From assembly GCF_005871185.1 (NCBI RefSeq), contig NZ_SWKN01000014.1, positions 1 through 64,000 of the forward strand: a stretch of DNA of 64,000 nucleotides, given 5' to 3'. This document shows positions 46,093 through 54,027 of the stretch, in pieces. Source of the stretch: Limnobacter alexandrii (GTDB lineage: Bacteria; Pseudomonadota; Gammaproteobacteria; Burkholderiales; Burkholderiaceae_B). A model generated the notes under the pieces. The model was not told where the DNA came from. It saw only the letters and a list, made by a program, of their open reading frames with translations, and ran no database searches. Position numbers and translations under genes: made by a program. The stretch's first letter is position 1; every line of letters starts with the position of its first letter.

Positions 46093-47367
46093 ATGCAAAG
46101 AAGACAATTTTTACAAACCAGCGCACTGGCCACAGCCCTGTTGGGTGGCATGCCCTTGTCAGCCACCGCAAAAACCGCCAAAGGCAAAGTGGTGGTGATT
46201 GGTGGTGGTTACGGCGGTGCCACTGCGGCCAAATACCTGCGCATGCTTTCGGGCAACCAGCTGGATGTGACCCTGGTTGAACCCAATTCCACTTTCATTT
46301 CTTGCCCAATGAGCAATTTGGTGGTGGGAGGCATTCGCAAGATCAACGAAATCAGCACTCCCTACACCGGCCTTTCACGCAACCACGGCGTGAAAATGGT
46401 GAAAGATTACGTGACTGCCATTGACGTTGAAAAACGCACTGTGAAACTGAAAAACGGCAAAACCCTGCCCTACGACAAACTGGTGTTGTCGCCCGGCATT
46501 GATTTGCAACTGGACAAAATCGAAGGCTTGGCCGCAGCCAATGCCAGCGGTCAAATCCTTCAAGCCTGGAAAGCCGGCCCAGAAACCGTGGGCTTGCGCA
46601 AACAATTGGAAGCCATGCCCGATGGCGGCACCTACATTCTGAACGTACCCCTGGCCCCCTACCGCTGCCCCCCCGGCCCTTACGAGCGCGCGAGCATGGT
46701 GGCCAACTACTTCAAGCAGTACAAGCCAAAATCGAAAGTGCTGTTGCTGGATGCAAACGCCGACGTGACGTCGAAAGGCAAGCTGTTCAAAGGCGTTTGG
46801 GAAAGCGAGTACAAAGGCATTCTGGAATATCGCCCCAACATGAAAGTGACTGGGGTGGATGGCGCGACGAAAACGGTTCGCTTCGAGTTTGAAGACCCCA
46901 TCAAAGGCGATGTACTGAACATTCTGCCCGACCAGCGCGCAGGCAAACTGGCAGTCGATTCCGGCATTGCCAACCTGAACAATCGCTGGGCCGAAGTGAA
47001 CTACATGACCTTCGAATCGACTGTTGCGCCCAATGTGCATGTGATCGGCGATTCAGTGCAAGGCGCACCCTTGATGCCGAAAAGCGGCCACATGGCCAAC
47101 AGCCAGGCCAAAGTGGTTGCGGCCGCCATTGTTGCGCAGCTTAGCGGCTGGGAACCCAATGCCACACCCTTGACCAACAACACCTGCTACAGCTATGTCA
47201 CTACCAGTAACGTGATTCACGTGGCCAGCGTGCATGTGTACAACGCCGAGAAGAAAACCTTCTTGACTGTTGAGGGTTCAGGCGGCGTGTCTGCCGCACC
47301 CAACGAGCTGGAAGGCACTTACGCCTGGAACTGGGCCCAGAACATTTGGGCGGATACGCTGGTGTAG
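46093..47367 (+). CDS. fccB: Flavocytochrome c sulfide dehydrogenase, flavoprotein subunit
   Basis: This 424-residue FAD protein oxidises sulfide in the periplasm and passes electrons to the cytochrome subunit. The Tat signal is MQRRQFLQTS..., followed by the FAD-binding GGGYGG segment (KVVVIGGGYGGATAAKYL). Redox cysteines are in FISCPMSNLVVGG and a later CPPGPYERA. The C-terminal FCSD domain has NNTCYSYVT. The ATG at 46093 has AAGGAG upstream. The frame's earlier portion overlaps the cytochrome gene and is not used. It is also called soxF when near sox genes, which are absent here. Confidence 0.94.
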   Translation: MQRRQFLQTSALATALLGGMPLSATAKTAKGKVVVIGGGYGGATAAKYLRMLSGNQLDVTLVEPNSTFISCPMSNLVVGGIRKINEISTPYTGLSRNHGVKMVKDYVTAIDVEKRTVKLKNGKTLPYDKLVLSPGIDLQLDKIEGLAAANASGQILQAWKAGPETVGLRKQLEAMPDGGTYILNVPLAPYRCPPGPYERASMVANYFKQYKPKSKVLLLDANADVTSKGKLFKGVWESEYKGILEYRPNMKVTGVDGATKTVRFEFEDPIKGDVLNILPDQRAGKLAVDSGIANLNNRWAEVNYMTFESTVAPNVHVIGDSVQGAPLMPKSGHMANSQAKVVAAAIVAQLSGWEPNATPLTNNTCYSYVTTSNVIHVASVHVYNAEKKTFLTVEGSGGVSAAPNELEGTYAWNWAQNIWADTLV

Positions 47368-47396
47368 CACGCGTTCCAACATCAGTTCAAATCGGG

Positions 47397-47424
47397 AAGG
47401 CCAGCAATTGCTGGCCTTTTTTTA
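47397..47424 (+). terminator. Rho-independent terminator of the cytochrome-FCSD operon
   Basis: AAGGCCAGCA pairs with TGCTGGCCTT (loop AT) and a run of Ts follows. It starts 30 bases after the fccB stop codon. Confidence 0.9.
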
Positions 47425-47581
47425 TCGTCAGAAGACCCCGTATTTACCCTGTGTAGTGTTCTATTTACTCAACAGGACACTTTTTTGACCGTTAATTGAA
47501 TTGTAGTAAATGCGCATACAAGCGTAATTTAAACAAAACGAGCCAGTAATCCTGAAAGTATTTTGGAAAAGGGACAATCAA

Positions 47582-48352
47582 ATGGCCAGTCAAACACCTG
47601 TCAATGGTCACCCAAAACTGGGCATGGCCGATGTTGCAAAACTTGCTGCCCGCGAGGGTTACTTGTTTGGCTTAAGCTTTCTGTTTCGCCAACGCGTAGC
47701 GCAATTCGTGCCTGAATTCAGCCCAAACTTCCACAACCGCCAGTTGCCCATTGTGTTCATGGTGCCGGGTTACATGGAAAAACCGGGTTGCTTTGCCACC
47801 CTGTATGAAGAATTGCTGTGGAGCGGCGTGCGAGTGGCCTTGTATCAACCACGCTATGTGTTGGCCTCGGTGCACGACATGGCACGTGATTTCGGGCACT
47901 ACATGGACACGGTGCTTGGCCAGCCCGAATGCGAAGGTGCAAACACCTACCTGGTGGGCCATTCCATGGGCGGCTTGATCGTACGCAAGGCCATGAGCAC
48001 GCGGTGGCACAGCCAAACCCAGGTGCAACACCTGTTCACCCTGGCTTCGCCCAACAATGGCACGCGCATGGCCCACCTGGGTGTAGGTGACTGTGCCGCA
48101 GACATGCTGCCCAACAGCGACTTTTTGAATCAACTGAATGTGGAAGACGACTCGCACCGGCAAAAAATGAGCAGTGTGATCGCCATTCCCGATGCGCTGA
48201 TTTTGCACCACCGGTATGCCCATCTCGAAGGCGCAGCCAACCATGTGATCGACCGCACGGGCCACATGGCCTTGCTGGATGAACCCAGACTGATTGAACT
48301 GTTAAAACGAAAAATGCAGGGCCAGAACCCGCATCAATTATTGGGCGCCTGA
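47582..48352 (+). CDS. Lipase-like alpha/beta hydrolase
   Basis: This 256-residue serine hydrolase has oxyanion segment FMVPGYMEKPGCF and nucleophile elbow GHSMGG (about 124-129). The C-terminal DRTGHMALLDEP supplies the histidine. The pattern and the missing lid suggest a bacterial lipase or esterase, close to the PGAP1/triacylglycerol lipase group. AAAAGGGA lies upstream of the ATG. Its leader holds a sequence closely resembling the flagellin promoter region (47489-47513). Convergent with a CHMI gene 13 bases away. Confidence 0.86.
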   Translation: MASQTPVNGHPKLGMADVAKLAAREGYLFGLSFLFRQRVAQFVPEFSPNFHNRQLPIVFMVPGYMEKPGCFATLYEELLWSGVRVALYQPRYVLASVHDMARDFGHYMDTVLGQPECEGANTYLVGHSMGGLIVRKAMSTRWHSQTQVQHLFTLASPNNGTRMAHLGVGDCAADMLPNSDFLNQLNVEDDSHRQKMSSVIAIPDALILHHRYAHLEGAANHVIDRTGHMALLDEPRLIELLKRKMQGQNPHQLLGA

Positions 48353-48365
48353 TTCGCCAAAGTGA

Positions 48366-48740
48366 TTAGCTGCGCTTGCTGACCGATTTGAAATACAACT
48401 CGGACTGCATTTCACGCACATGCACGCTGATTTGGGTTTGCGGTCCACCGGTTTGAAGGCAGGTTCTTTCAAGCACCTTGAGCAGCACTTGGCCCAAGTG
48501 CTCTTGAATTGAAAACTCCCGCCCACTGAGCAGCTCGACTGTGGCTGCCACAAATGCATGATCTCCGCTTTCAGCGGCGGCCACGCCCATGCGGTAGGAA
48601 CGCAAGCCATGAATACGGGTTTTGATGTCGGCATCCATAAAAATACCCAAACCCATCAAGGCTTTATTGACCTGAAGCAGCACCCAGGACTCGTCCAGAT
48701 GGTGCAGATTGTCACTGTATTCAATTGTGATGTGGGGCAT
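48366..48740 (-). CDS. 5-carboxymethyl-2-hydroxymuconate isomerase family protein
   Basis: This 124-residue tautomerase-fold protein starts MPHITIEYSDN, so proline 1 after methionine removal is the expected catalytic base. The ATG at 48740 is chosen for that reason; the frame continues eight codons further. In the homoprotocatechuate pathway the enzyme isomerises the ring-fission product, but no other gene of that pathway is in the window. The true substrate may differ. Confidence 0.85.
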   Translation of the reverse strand: MPHITIEYSDNLHHLDESWVLLQVNKALMGLGIFMDADIKTRIHGLRSYRMGVAAAESGDHAFVAATVELLSGREFSIQEHLGQVLLKVLERTCLQTGGPQTQISVHVREMQSELYFKSVSKRS

Positions 48741-48805
48741 GCTCAAAGCCTGTTTATGTGACAAAACCGTGAAAGTTCATAGTTTTGTCTAGTATAAATT
48801 ACCTA

Positions 48806-48941
48806 CAAATCTGCTTGCCGATCCGGAAGCTTAGCGCGAAAATGTTTACATTGAGTGCTGTAACAGTGCTCAACCTCATGTCTCCTCTTCTCCGCAAGCG
48901 AGAAAGGTTAAGCCGGCTTCCAAGGAAGTCGGCTTTTTTTT
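48806..48941 (+). ncRNA. Candidate small RNA with three hairpins
   Basis: No gene lies on the plus strand here, yet a strong plus-oriented terminator ends the stretch. Upstream are a TATAAA -10-like box (48793-48798), hairpin TTGAG...CTCAA with inner CTGT/ACAG (48851-48873), a CU-rich TCTCCTCTTCTCC segment able to pair with ribosome sites, and hairpin TTCTC/GAGAA (48887-48904). The stretch is flanked by the CHMI gene and a hydrolase gene, both on the minus strand. The 5' end is a guess. Confidence 0.35.
48910..48941 (+). terminator. Rho-independent terminator without a gene on its strand
   Basis: AAGCCGGCTTCC and GGAAGTCGGCTT (12 bp, one G-U pair, loop AA) are followed by eight Ts. It points along the plus strand, where no protein gene precedes it. 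Read the other way the T-run is only TTAACCTTT, so it would serve the minus-strand hydrolase poorly. Confidence 0.85.
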
Positions 48942-49860
48942 ATTCTTTTTCAATGTGCCTTTCAATTAACTGCGCCAAAACCTCGGGCTGATCGTGGTGA
49001 ACCATGTGCCCCGCGTTGTCCACAATCACCGATTCCCACTTTGGCACGCAATCAAAACGCGTACGGAATGCATCAAAATCCACTGGCTCGCCAGCCCGGC
49101 TTAACCACAACCCTGCCTCGGTTTGTTTGGCCTCAACATGCAATACTGGCGCAGCAATATGACTCCAACAGGCTTGGGCCTCGGCCAGGCGGTAACCGAT
49201 CGGATTCATGATTTTGTGGGCGGCATCGCCCAGCAAACTGTAACCATCGTTTTCAACCCTGCTCCAGAATTGCGCCAGGTACATGGCTTTCTCGTCGCTC
49301 AATCGGTGGTTGGTTTTTTGCAAACGCTTGGCCACTGCTTCAAGGCTGTTGTAGGTGCGCAGTTCTTTGGGGGTTTTAATGTCGTCCAGCCAGTTGCCGT
49401 AACGCTTTGGGGCTTTTTCTGGAGGTGAATCGAGCATGCCAAAACCTTCAAGGTTCACCACGCTGCGAATGCGCTGAGGGCGAACACCCGCATACATCAT
49501 GGCAATATTGCCCCCCATGCTGTGCCCCACCAGGTTCACAGGCTGTGTGGGCGAGAAATGATCCAGCAAGGCATCCAGGTCGGCCAGGTAATCTGGAAAC
49601 CAGTAAGAACGGATACCGGGCGAACCATCTGCCACGGGCCAATCGCTCAAGCCAAATCCTCGCCAGTCGGGCGCCACCACCCGGTAATCCTTTTTCAAGG
49701 CATCCACCACAAACTGGTAGCTGGCGCCCACATCCATCCAGCCGTGCACCATCACCAGCAAAGGCGCATCTTCAGGGCCCCAGCAATGCAAATGGCTGCG
49801 CAAACCACGCAAGTCGACAAATCTTGATTCATGCTGCTTCAAAGGCTGATAAATATTCAC
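48940..49860 (-). CDS. Alpha/beta hydrolase
   Basis: This 306-residue protein has oxyanion segment MVHGWMDVGASYQFV and nucleophile elbow GHSMGGNIAMMYAG (serine near 122), with C-terminal DNAGHMVHHDQPE for the histidine. It is close to the epoxide hydrolase/serine hydrolase-like group. The GTG at 49860 overlaps the thioesterase stop codon (GTGA) and lacks an overlap conflict. The frame's upstream part runs through that gene and is not used. Confidence 0.87.
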   Translation of the reverse strand: MNIYQPLKQHESRFVDLRGLRSHLHCWGPEDAPLLVMVHGWMDVGASYQFVVDALKKDYRVVAPDWRGFGLSDWPVADGSPGIRSYWFPDYLADLDALLDHFSPTQPVNLVGHSMGGNIAMMYAGVRPQRIRSVVNLEGFGMLDSPPEKAPKRYGNWLDDIKTPKELRTYNSLEAVAKRLQKTNHRLSDEKAMYLAQFWSRVENDGYSLLGDAAHKIMNPIGYRLAEAQACWSHIAAPVLHVEAKQTEAGLWLSRAGEPVDFDAFRTRFDCVPKWESVIVDNAGHMVHHDQPEVLAQLIERHIEKE

Positions 49861-50327
49861 TGCTTGCTCGCTTTTTTGGCCGATACATTGTCGGCCAAGG
49901 CTTGTTGAAAGGTGTTGAGAACGTGGGCGGGCATCGGCACCACTTTGCTGGCCGAGTAACTGAAAAATACAAAACCTGATTTCGCCAGGGCAATCAGGCG
50001 GCTGTCGGCAGCCCGTGTAATTCTGAAAATAATGTCGCAACCGTATTTGTTGAAGTCCATTAGCCCGACTTCAAACAGGAGTTGATCGCGCGCATGGGCC
50101 TCGCTTTTGTACATGGTGGCCAGGTCGGTCACGATGATGCCGGTTTTGTCCTCCGACAATTCGGGCACGCCCATGTGAAACAGAAACCGCGCCCGGGCCT
50201 CCGAAATCATGGAGATCATGGAGTCGTTGGCCAAATGGTTGCCCGCGTTGATGTCCGTGATCCGTACCGTCAGTGCAGTGGTGTAAAAGAAGTTGTCGTC
50301 CGGAAAGTCCAGTTGCAGGCGTGCCAT
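49857..50327 (-). CDS. Hotdog-fold acyl-CoA thioesterase
   Basis: This 156-residue 4-hydroxybenzoyl-CoA-thioesterase-like protein has TVRITDINAGNHLANDSMISMISEARARF, the active-site helix region with an aspartate and a following acidic residue. The ATG at 50327 is preferred (MARLQLDFPDD). The longer frame has no better signal. It is translationally coupled to the hydrolase gene. The acyl substrate is unknown. Confidence 0.85.
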   Translation of the reverse strand: MARLQLDFPDDNFFYTTALTVRITDINAGNHLANDSMISMISEARARFLFHMGVPELSEDKTGIIVTDLATMYKSEAHARDQLLFEVGLMDFNKYGCDIIFRITRAADSRLIALAKSGFVFFSYSASKVVPMPAHVLNTFQQALADNVSAKKASKQ

Positions 50328-50480
50328 GAAAATATTTGGTTTTGTTTGTGCTGATTGAAAGTGTATGCGATATGCCCCCCTGCTGAATTTGACCCTGCAC
50401 TCTAAACGGGAAAGAAAAACTGTCGAATTCAAAAAATCAACTTATCATTCATCAAAACTTAATCAAAACAGGAGACAAGC

Positions 50481-50693
50481 ATGCCCAAACTGGACGCCGC
50501 ATTGATCGACGCGCTGGGAGAACCCATGCCCGAGCTTGAACAGCTAAGTGCCGCGAATCAAAAGAAACTGGCCACAGACCTGGCCGCTGCCCACCAAGCC
50601 CACGATGCATTTTTAAAAGAAAGCATGGACAACGCGCTGGAGCATATTCCCCGCCTGTTGCGCGGCACCGTCAAAAAAATTCTGGGACTGTAA
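50481..50693 (+). CDS. Small conserved-looking helical protein, unknown
   Basis: This 70-residue protein is soluble and helical, with no signal or membrane segment. It has a charged middle (LEQLSAANQKKLATDLAAAHQ) and a basic C-terminus. CAGGAGAC precedes the ATG. It is three bases from the next, also unrecognised, gene, so the pair is probably one operon and may act together. I do not recognise the family. Confidence 0.75.
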   Translation: MPKLDAALIDALGEPMPELEQLSAANQKKLATDLAAAHQAHDAFLKESMDNALEHIPRLLRGTVKKILGL

Positions 50694-50696
50694 ATC

Positions 50697-51476
50697 ATGG
50701 ACAGAAACACCGAACTGCGCCGCCTGGCGCAAGCCCTGCACAAGTCTGCCGACGAGTTGGCCTACCTGGACAAACTCGATGCCCTGGCGTTGCAAAAACT
50801 GCGCACCAATTTTCAAAACAGCCTGCTGAACAAATTCGGCCCGGTGTTCGAAAAAATTGCCGGTGCCGGCAAACTGGCCCCCGACTCTATCAGTGCAACC
50901 TTGTGCACCAAGGTTTTTGGCCCGGCGATTACGGCCAATATGTCGTACTTCACCCCCATGAGCAAAGCGATCAGCCTGTGCAAATTGTTTGATGCTGACT
51001 TTATGGCCGAGGTTGCAAGGGAACAGATTCCCGAGCGTGCCGTGGACATGTTGTCTGACCTGCCTGTTGAGCAATTGAAGAAAGTGGCAGCCAAACTGGT
51101 TGAACATGGCGACTTCCATGTGCTGGGTGGTTTTACAGACTACATTCCCGAGAAGAAAGCCATTGAGATCATGGAAGTGATCAAGGACCCAGCCGCGAAC
51201 CTGCATATTTCGTTTTATGCCCAGCGCAAAGACCGAATTGCGAAACTAGCCAATATGCTGAGCGATGAAAAACTGATTGAACTGATCGCCGTCGCTTTCA
51301 CCGAGGAGAACCTGCTGGTTGAGGTGGGCTTGATCACAGCCGAAATGGATGAAAAGGCACAGGCTCGCATGGCCAAACTAACGGACAAGGTCAACAAGAC
51401 TTACCGGGCCAAGGCCAAGGCCAAAGCTGAAGAAATGGGTTATGCGGATCGTTTGATTGCCTTTTTTCAGGCCTGA
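50697..51476 (+). CDS. Helical protein of unknown function
   Basis: This 259-residue soluble, helix-rich protein has an internal repeat-like pattern, each with LxxLPxExLKKV-type helices (MLSDLPVEQLKKVAAKLVEH; MLSDEKLIELIAVAF), weakly reminiscent of MgtE N-terminal or HEAT-like folds. The C-terminus is rich in K and A. It follows the 70-residue gene by three bases. No catalytic motif is visible and no function is proposed. Confidence 0.75.
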   Translation: MDRNTELRRLAQALHKSADELAYLDKLDALALQKLRTNFQNSLLNKFGPVFEKIAGAGKLAPDSISATLCTKVFGPAITANMSYFTPMSKAISLCKLFDADFMAEVAREQIPERAVDMLSDLPVEQLKKVAAKLVEHGDFHVLGGFTDYIPEKKAIEIMEVIKDPAANLHISFYAQRKDRIAKLANMLSDEKLIELIAVAFTEENLLVEVGLITAEMDEKAQARMAKLTDKVNKTYRAKAKAKAEEMGYADRLIAFFQA

Positions 51477-51590
51477 CGCCGCACAAACTGACAACAATTG
51501 TAAACGGGGCAATTAAACCACCTTAATCACCCGATGCAAGCAAGTGCGGAAGGACTACTCTTGGCCCCAAACCAATGAGTTCCTCCCGCC

Positions 51591-54026
51591 ATGGCCTCGC
51601 CTAAAACACCTGCCAGTAACCACGACCACCAGTCTTCACTGGGGCTCTTGCCATGGCTGATCGGTATCGCTTTGTCAGCCTGCCTTCTCAGTCTGGCCTT
51701 GTTCAATTCCATACAGGTTCAAAGCGAAACCCAGCGGGTGAAGGCAGAAGTTCGTTACACCCTGGACCACTATGCCAACACGCTTGAGAAAATTGTCGGC
51801 AAAGCCAGTGCCAGCCTTCATGCCATTGAGGTGTTTGTGCGACAAACACCCCGGCTGGACCAATCCAGTTTTGAGCAATTTTCTACCCTGCTTTCTGTCG
51901 ATAACCCCGCCATTCGAAGCCTGCAATACGCCCCCGACGGCATACTGACATTCTTGACCAACCCGGCACTGAATCAAAGTGCAATTGGGATGAACCTTTA
52001 CAAAGCGCCGCTCACTGCCCCTTTCCTCGAAGAAGCAGCGTTGACCGGAAAAACCATCATGGAAGGCCCCCGCGAACTGGTCCAAGGCGGCCATGCCTTG
52101 ATTCTTCGCTATCCGGTTTTTCGGCAACGCAACCCGGACAACAATCGGGACCTCATGGGTTTCGCTGCCGTGTTGATCGACTTTGAACACCTTAAACAAA
52201 AAGTAATTGAACCCTTGGAACAACAAGGGCTGTTGGTCAGTGTTCAACAAAAAAGCCCAATGAACGCCAACTGGCAAAAAGTACATGGAGACCCCGCCAC
52301 CACGCTGAGTGACCCGATTTCGTCCACCGTGTTTTTCCCCTACGGCGAATGGACCATTGAAGTGGCGCCCAAACAGGGGTGGAGCAAACCCATCGGATTA
52401 CATCCCTACCTGGTGTTGTTGGCCGTGATTACCATGACCATGGTGGTCTGGATGTCCCTGTACGAATATCGTTCCCGAAGAGCCATGAAGGCCGCGTATG
52501 AGTCGGCAAAATCGGCAAACGAACTGAAAGACAAGCTGATTGCCAATGTGTCGCATGAAATTCGAACACCACTGACTTCGATCAACAGCATCGCGATTAT
52601 GCTTGATGCCCCAGGCTACCCTGTCGAAATTCAGGAACTGGGCAGGGCCATCAAACAATCCAGCGAATCTGTGCATACGATTGTGAATGACCTGCTGGAC
52701 CTGTCGAAAATACGTCAGGGATACTTTCGCCTCAACAACAATGATTTCCGAATCGATGATCTGATCGACAACACGGCAAACATGCTGCAACAGCAGTGGC
52801 TTCAAAAACCAGGCGTTGAACCTGTGTTGCTGGAACTTCCTGCAAGCCGGGCCACCTACCACGGCGACCGTGGCCGAATTGAACAAGTCATTCAGAATCT
52901 GATTTCAAATGCATTCAAGTTCACCCACTTCGGACGAGTCACCGTGCAAATCCGCGTCGTGGCGGAAAGCAGGGAACAAGATCAACTGATTGTTGTGGTT
53001 TCCGACACTGGCGTTGGCATTCCCGGGCACGACATTGAACGGATTTTCGATGCCTTCTATCAAGTCGACTCATCACTTCAAAAACGTTACAACGGCGCTG
53101 GGCTTGGTTTGGCCATTTGCAGGCAAATCATTGAAGTGATGGGAGGCACCATCCATGTGCGCAGTGAACCCAATATTGGAACCCAGTTTGAGTTTCGATT
53201 GCCGCTGCCGCATGGCAACCTGAGTCAGGGTCGAGCCAAACCGGTGGTCAATCCAGGTAGCCGGATTTTGCTGCAAATCGGTGAAACGCCGATGGAATCA
53301 AGGCTTGCCCAAACACTGGAACCCGATTGGCAAGTTCAGTTTATTCATCACAGTTCTACACAAGAAAAAATATTGCCTGTTCACAACAATGCGCGCATTT
53401 TGCTGGACATGCCCGGTCCATTCACTGCATCCAAAGCCGAGTGGCTGAGCCAGTTTCTCGACAGGCAAGCCAATTTGGGGCAAGACATGGTTTGGCTTGG
53501 TACCGAGTTGCCCGCAATCGCTGAACAACGCCAGATTCGCCTGTTGATGAAACCACTGACGCGAAGCCGCCTGGACCGGGCCTACAAACCGGCTGGCAAG
53601 CAAGAATCGCCCGTAGAACAAGATCAGCCTCAGCAAGCCCCACTTCGCCTGTTGCTGGCCGAAGACAACACCTTGAATGCCAAGGTGTTTAAAAAATTAC
53701 TGGAAAACCGGGGGGTTGCGGTGAGCTGCGTGAACAACGGGGCAGATGCACTTGCGCTTTTAACCAGCGGTAACGCGCATTTCGATGCGGTGCTCATGGA
53801 CTTGCAAATGCCCGTGATGGACGGGCTGGAGGCAACCAGGTTGATACGCAAGCGCGAGGAACTTCAGGGTTTGCTGGTGTACGCAGTCTCGGGACATGTC
53901 AGCAACAGCATGAGAAATGAATGCCTCAACATTGGTTTCACCAATTTCATTACAAAACCTTTTGATCCGGACTTGTTGATTGAAGACATTCAGGCCCGCC
54001 TACAAGAACACAGCCGTACCTACTAG
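51591..54026 (+). CDS. Hybrid sensor histidine kinase with CHASE domain
   Basis: This 811-residue membrane kinase has a transmembrane helix (about 22-42), a periplasmic CHASE domain (about 70-240) and a second helix (about 270-292). Then come HisKA with IANVSHEIRTPLTS and a complete HATPase with QNLISNAFKFTH, SDTGVGIP and GAGLGLAI. A degenerate receiver-like stretch (about 560-680) precedes an intact receiver with acceptor aspartate in LMDLQMPVMDG. CHASE domains sense small extracellular molecules. The ATG has no clear ribosome site. The next gene starts one base after the stop codon. Confidence 0.93.
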   Translation: MASPKTPASNHDHQSSLGLLPWLIGIALSACLLSLALFNSIQVQSETQRVKAEVRYTLDHYANTLEKIVGKASASLHAIEVFVRQTPRLDQSSFEQFSTLLSVDNPAIRSLQYAPDGILTFLTNPALNQSAIGMNLYKAPLTAPFLEEAALTGKTIMEGPRELVQGGHALILRYPVFRQRNPDNNRDLMGFAAVLIDFEHLKQKVIEPLEQQGLLVSVQQKSPMNANWQKVHGDPATTLSDPISSTVFFPYGEWTIEVAPKQGWSKPIGLHPYLVLLAVITMTMVVWMSLYEYRSRRAMKAAYESAKSANELKDKLIANVSHEIRTPLTSINSIAIMLDAPGYPVEIQELGRAIKQSSESVHTIVNDLLDLSKIRQGYFRLNNNDFRIDDLIDNTANMLQQQWLQKPGVEPVLLELPASRATYHGDRGRIEQVIQNLISNAFKFTHFGRVTVQIRVVAESREQDQLIVVVSDTGVGIPGHDIERIFDAFYQVDSSLQKRYNGAGLGLAICRQIIEVMGGTIHVRSEPNIGTQFEFRLPLPHGNLSQGRAKPVVNPGSRILLQIGETPMESRLAQTLEPDWQVQFIHHSSTQEKILPVHNNARILLDMPGPFTASKAEWLSQFLDRQANLGQDMVWLGTELPAIAEQRQIRLLMKPLTRSRLDRAYKPAGKQESPVEQDQPQQAPLRLLLAEDNTLNAKVFKKLLENRGVAVSCVNNGADALALLTSGNAHFDAVLMDLQMPVMDGLEATRLIRKREELQGLLVYAVSGHVSNSMRNECLNIGFTNFITKPFDPDLLIEDIQARLQEHSRTY

Positions 54027-54027
54027 C

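Noticed and set aside
48785-48991. A 68-codon plus-strand frame over the small RNA candidate
   Set aside because: It reads straight through the strong terminator and into the antisense of a hydrolase gene.
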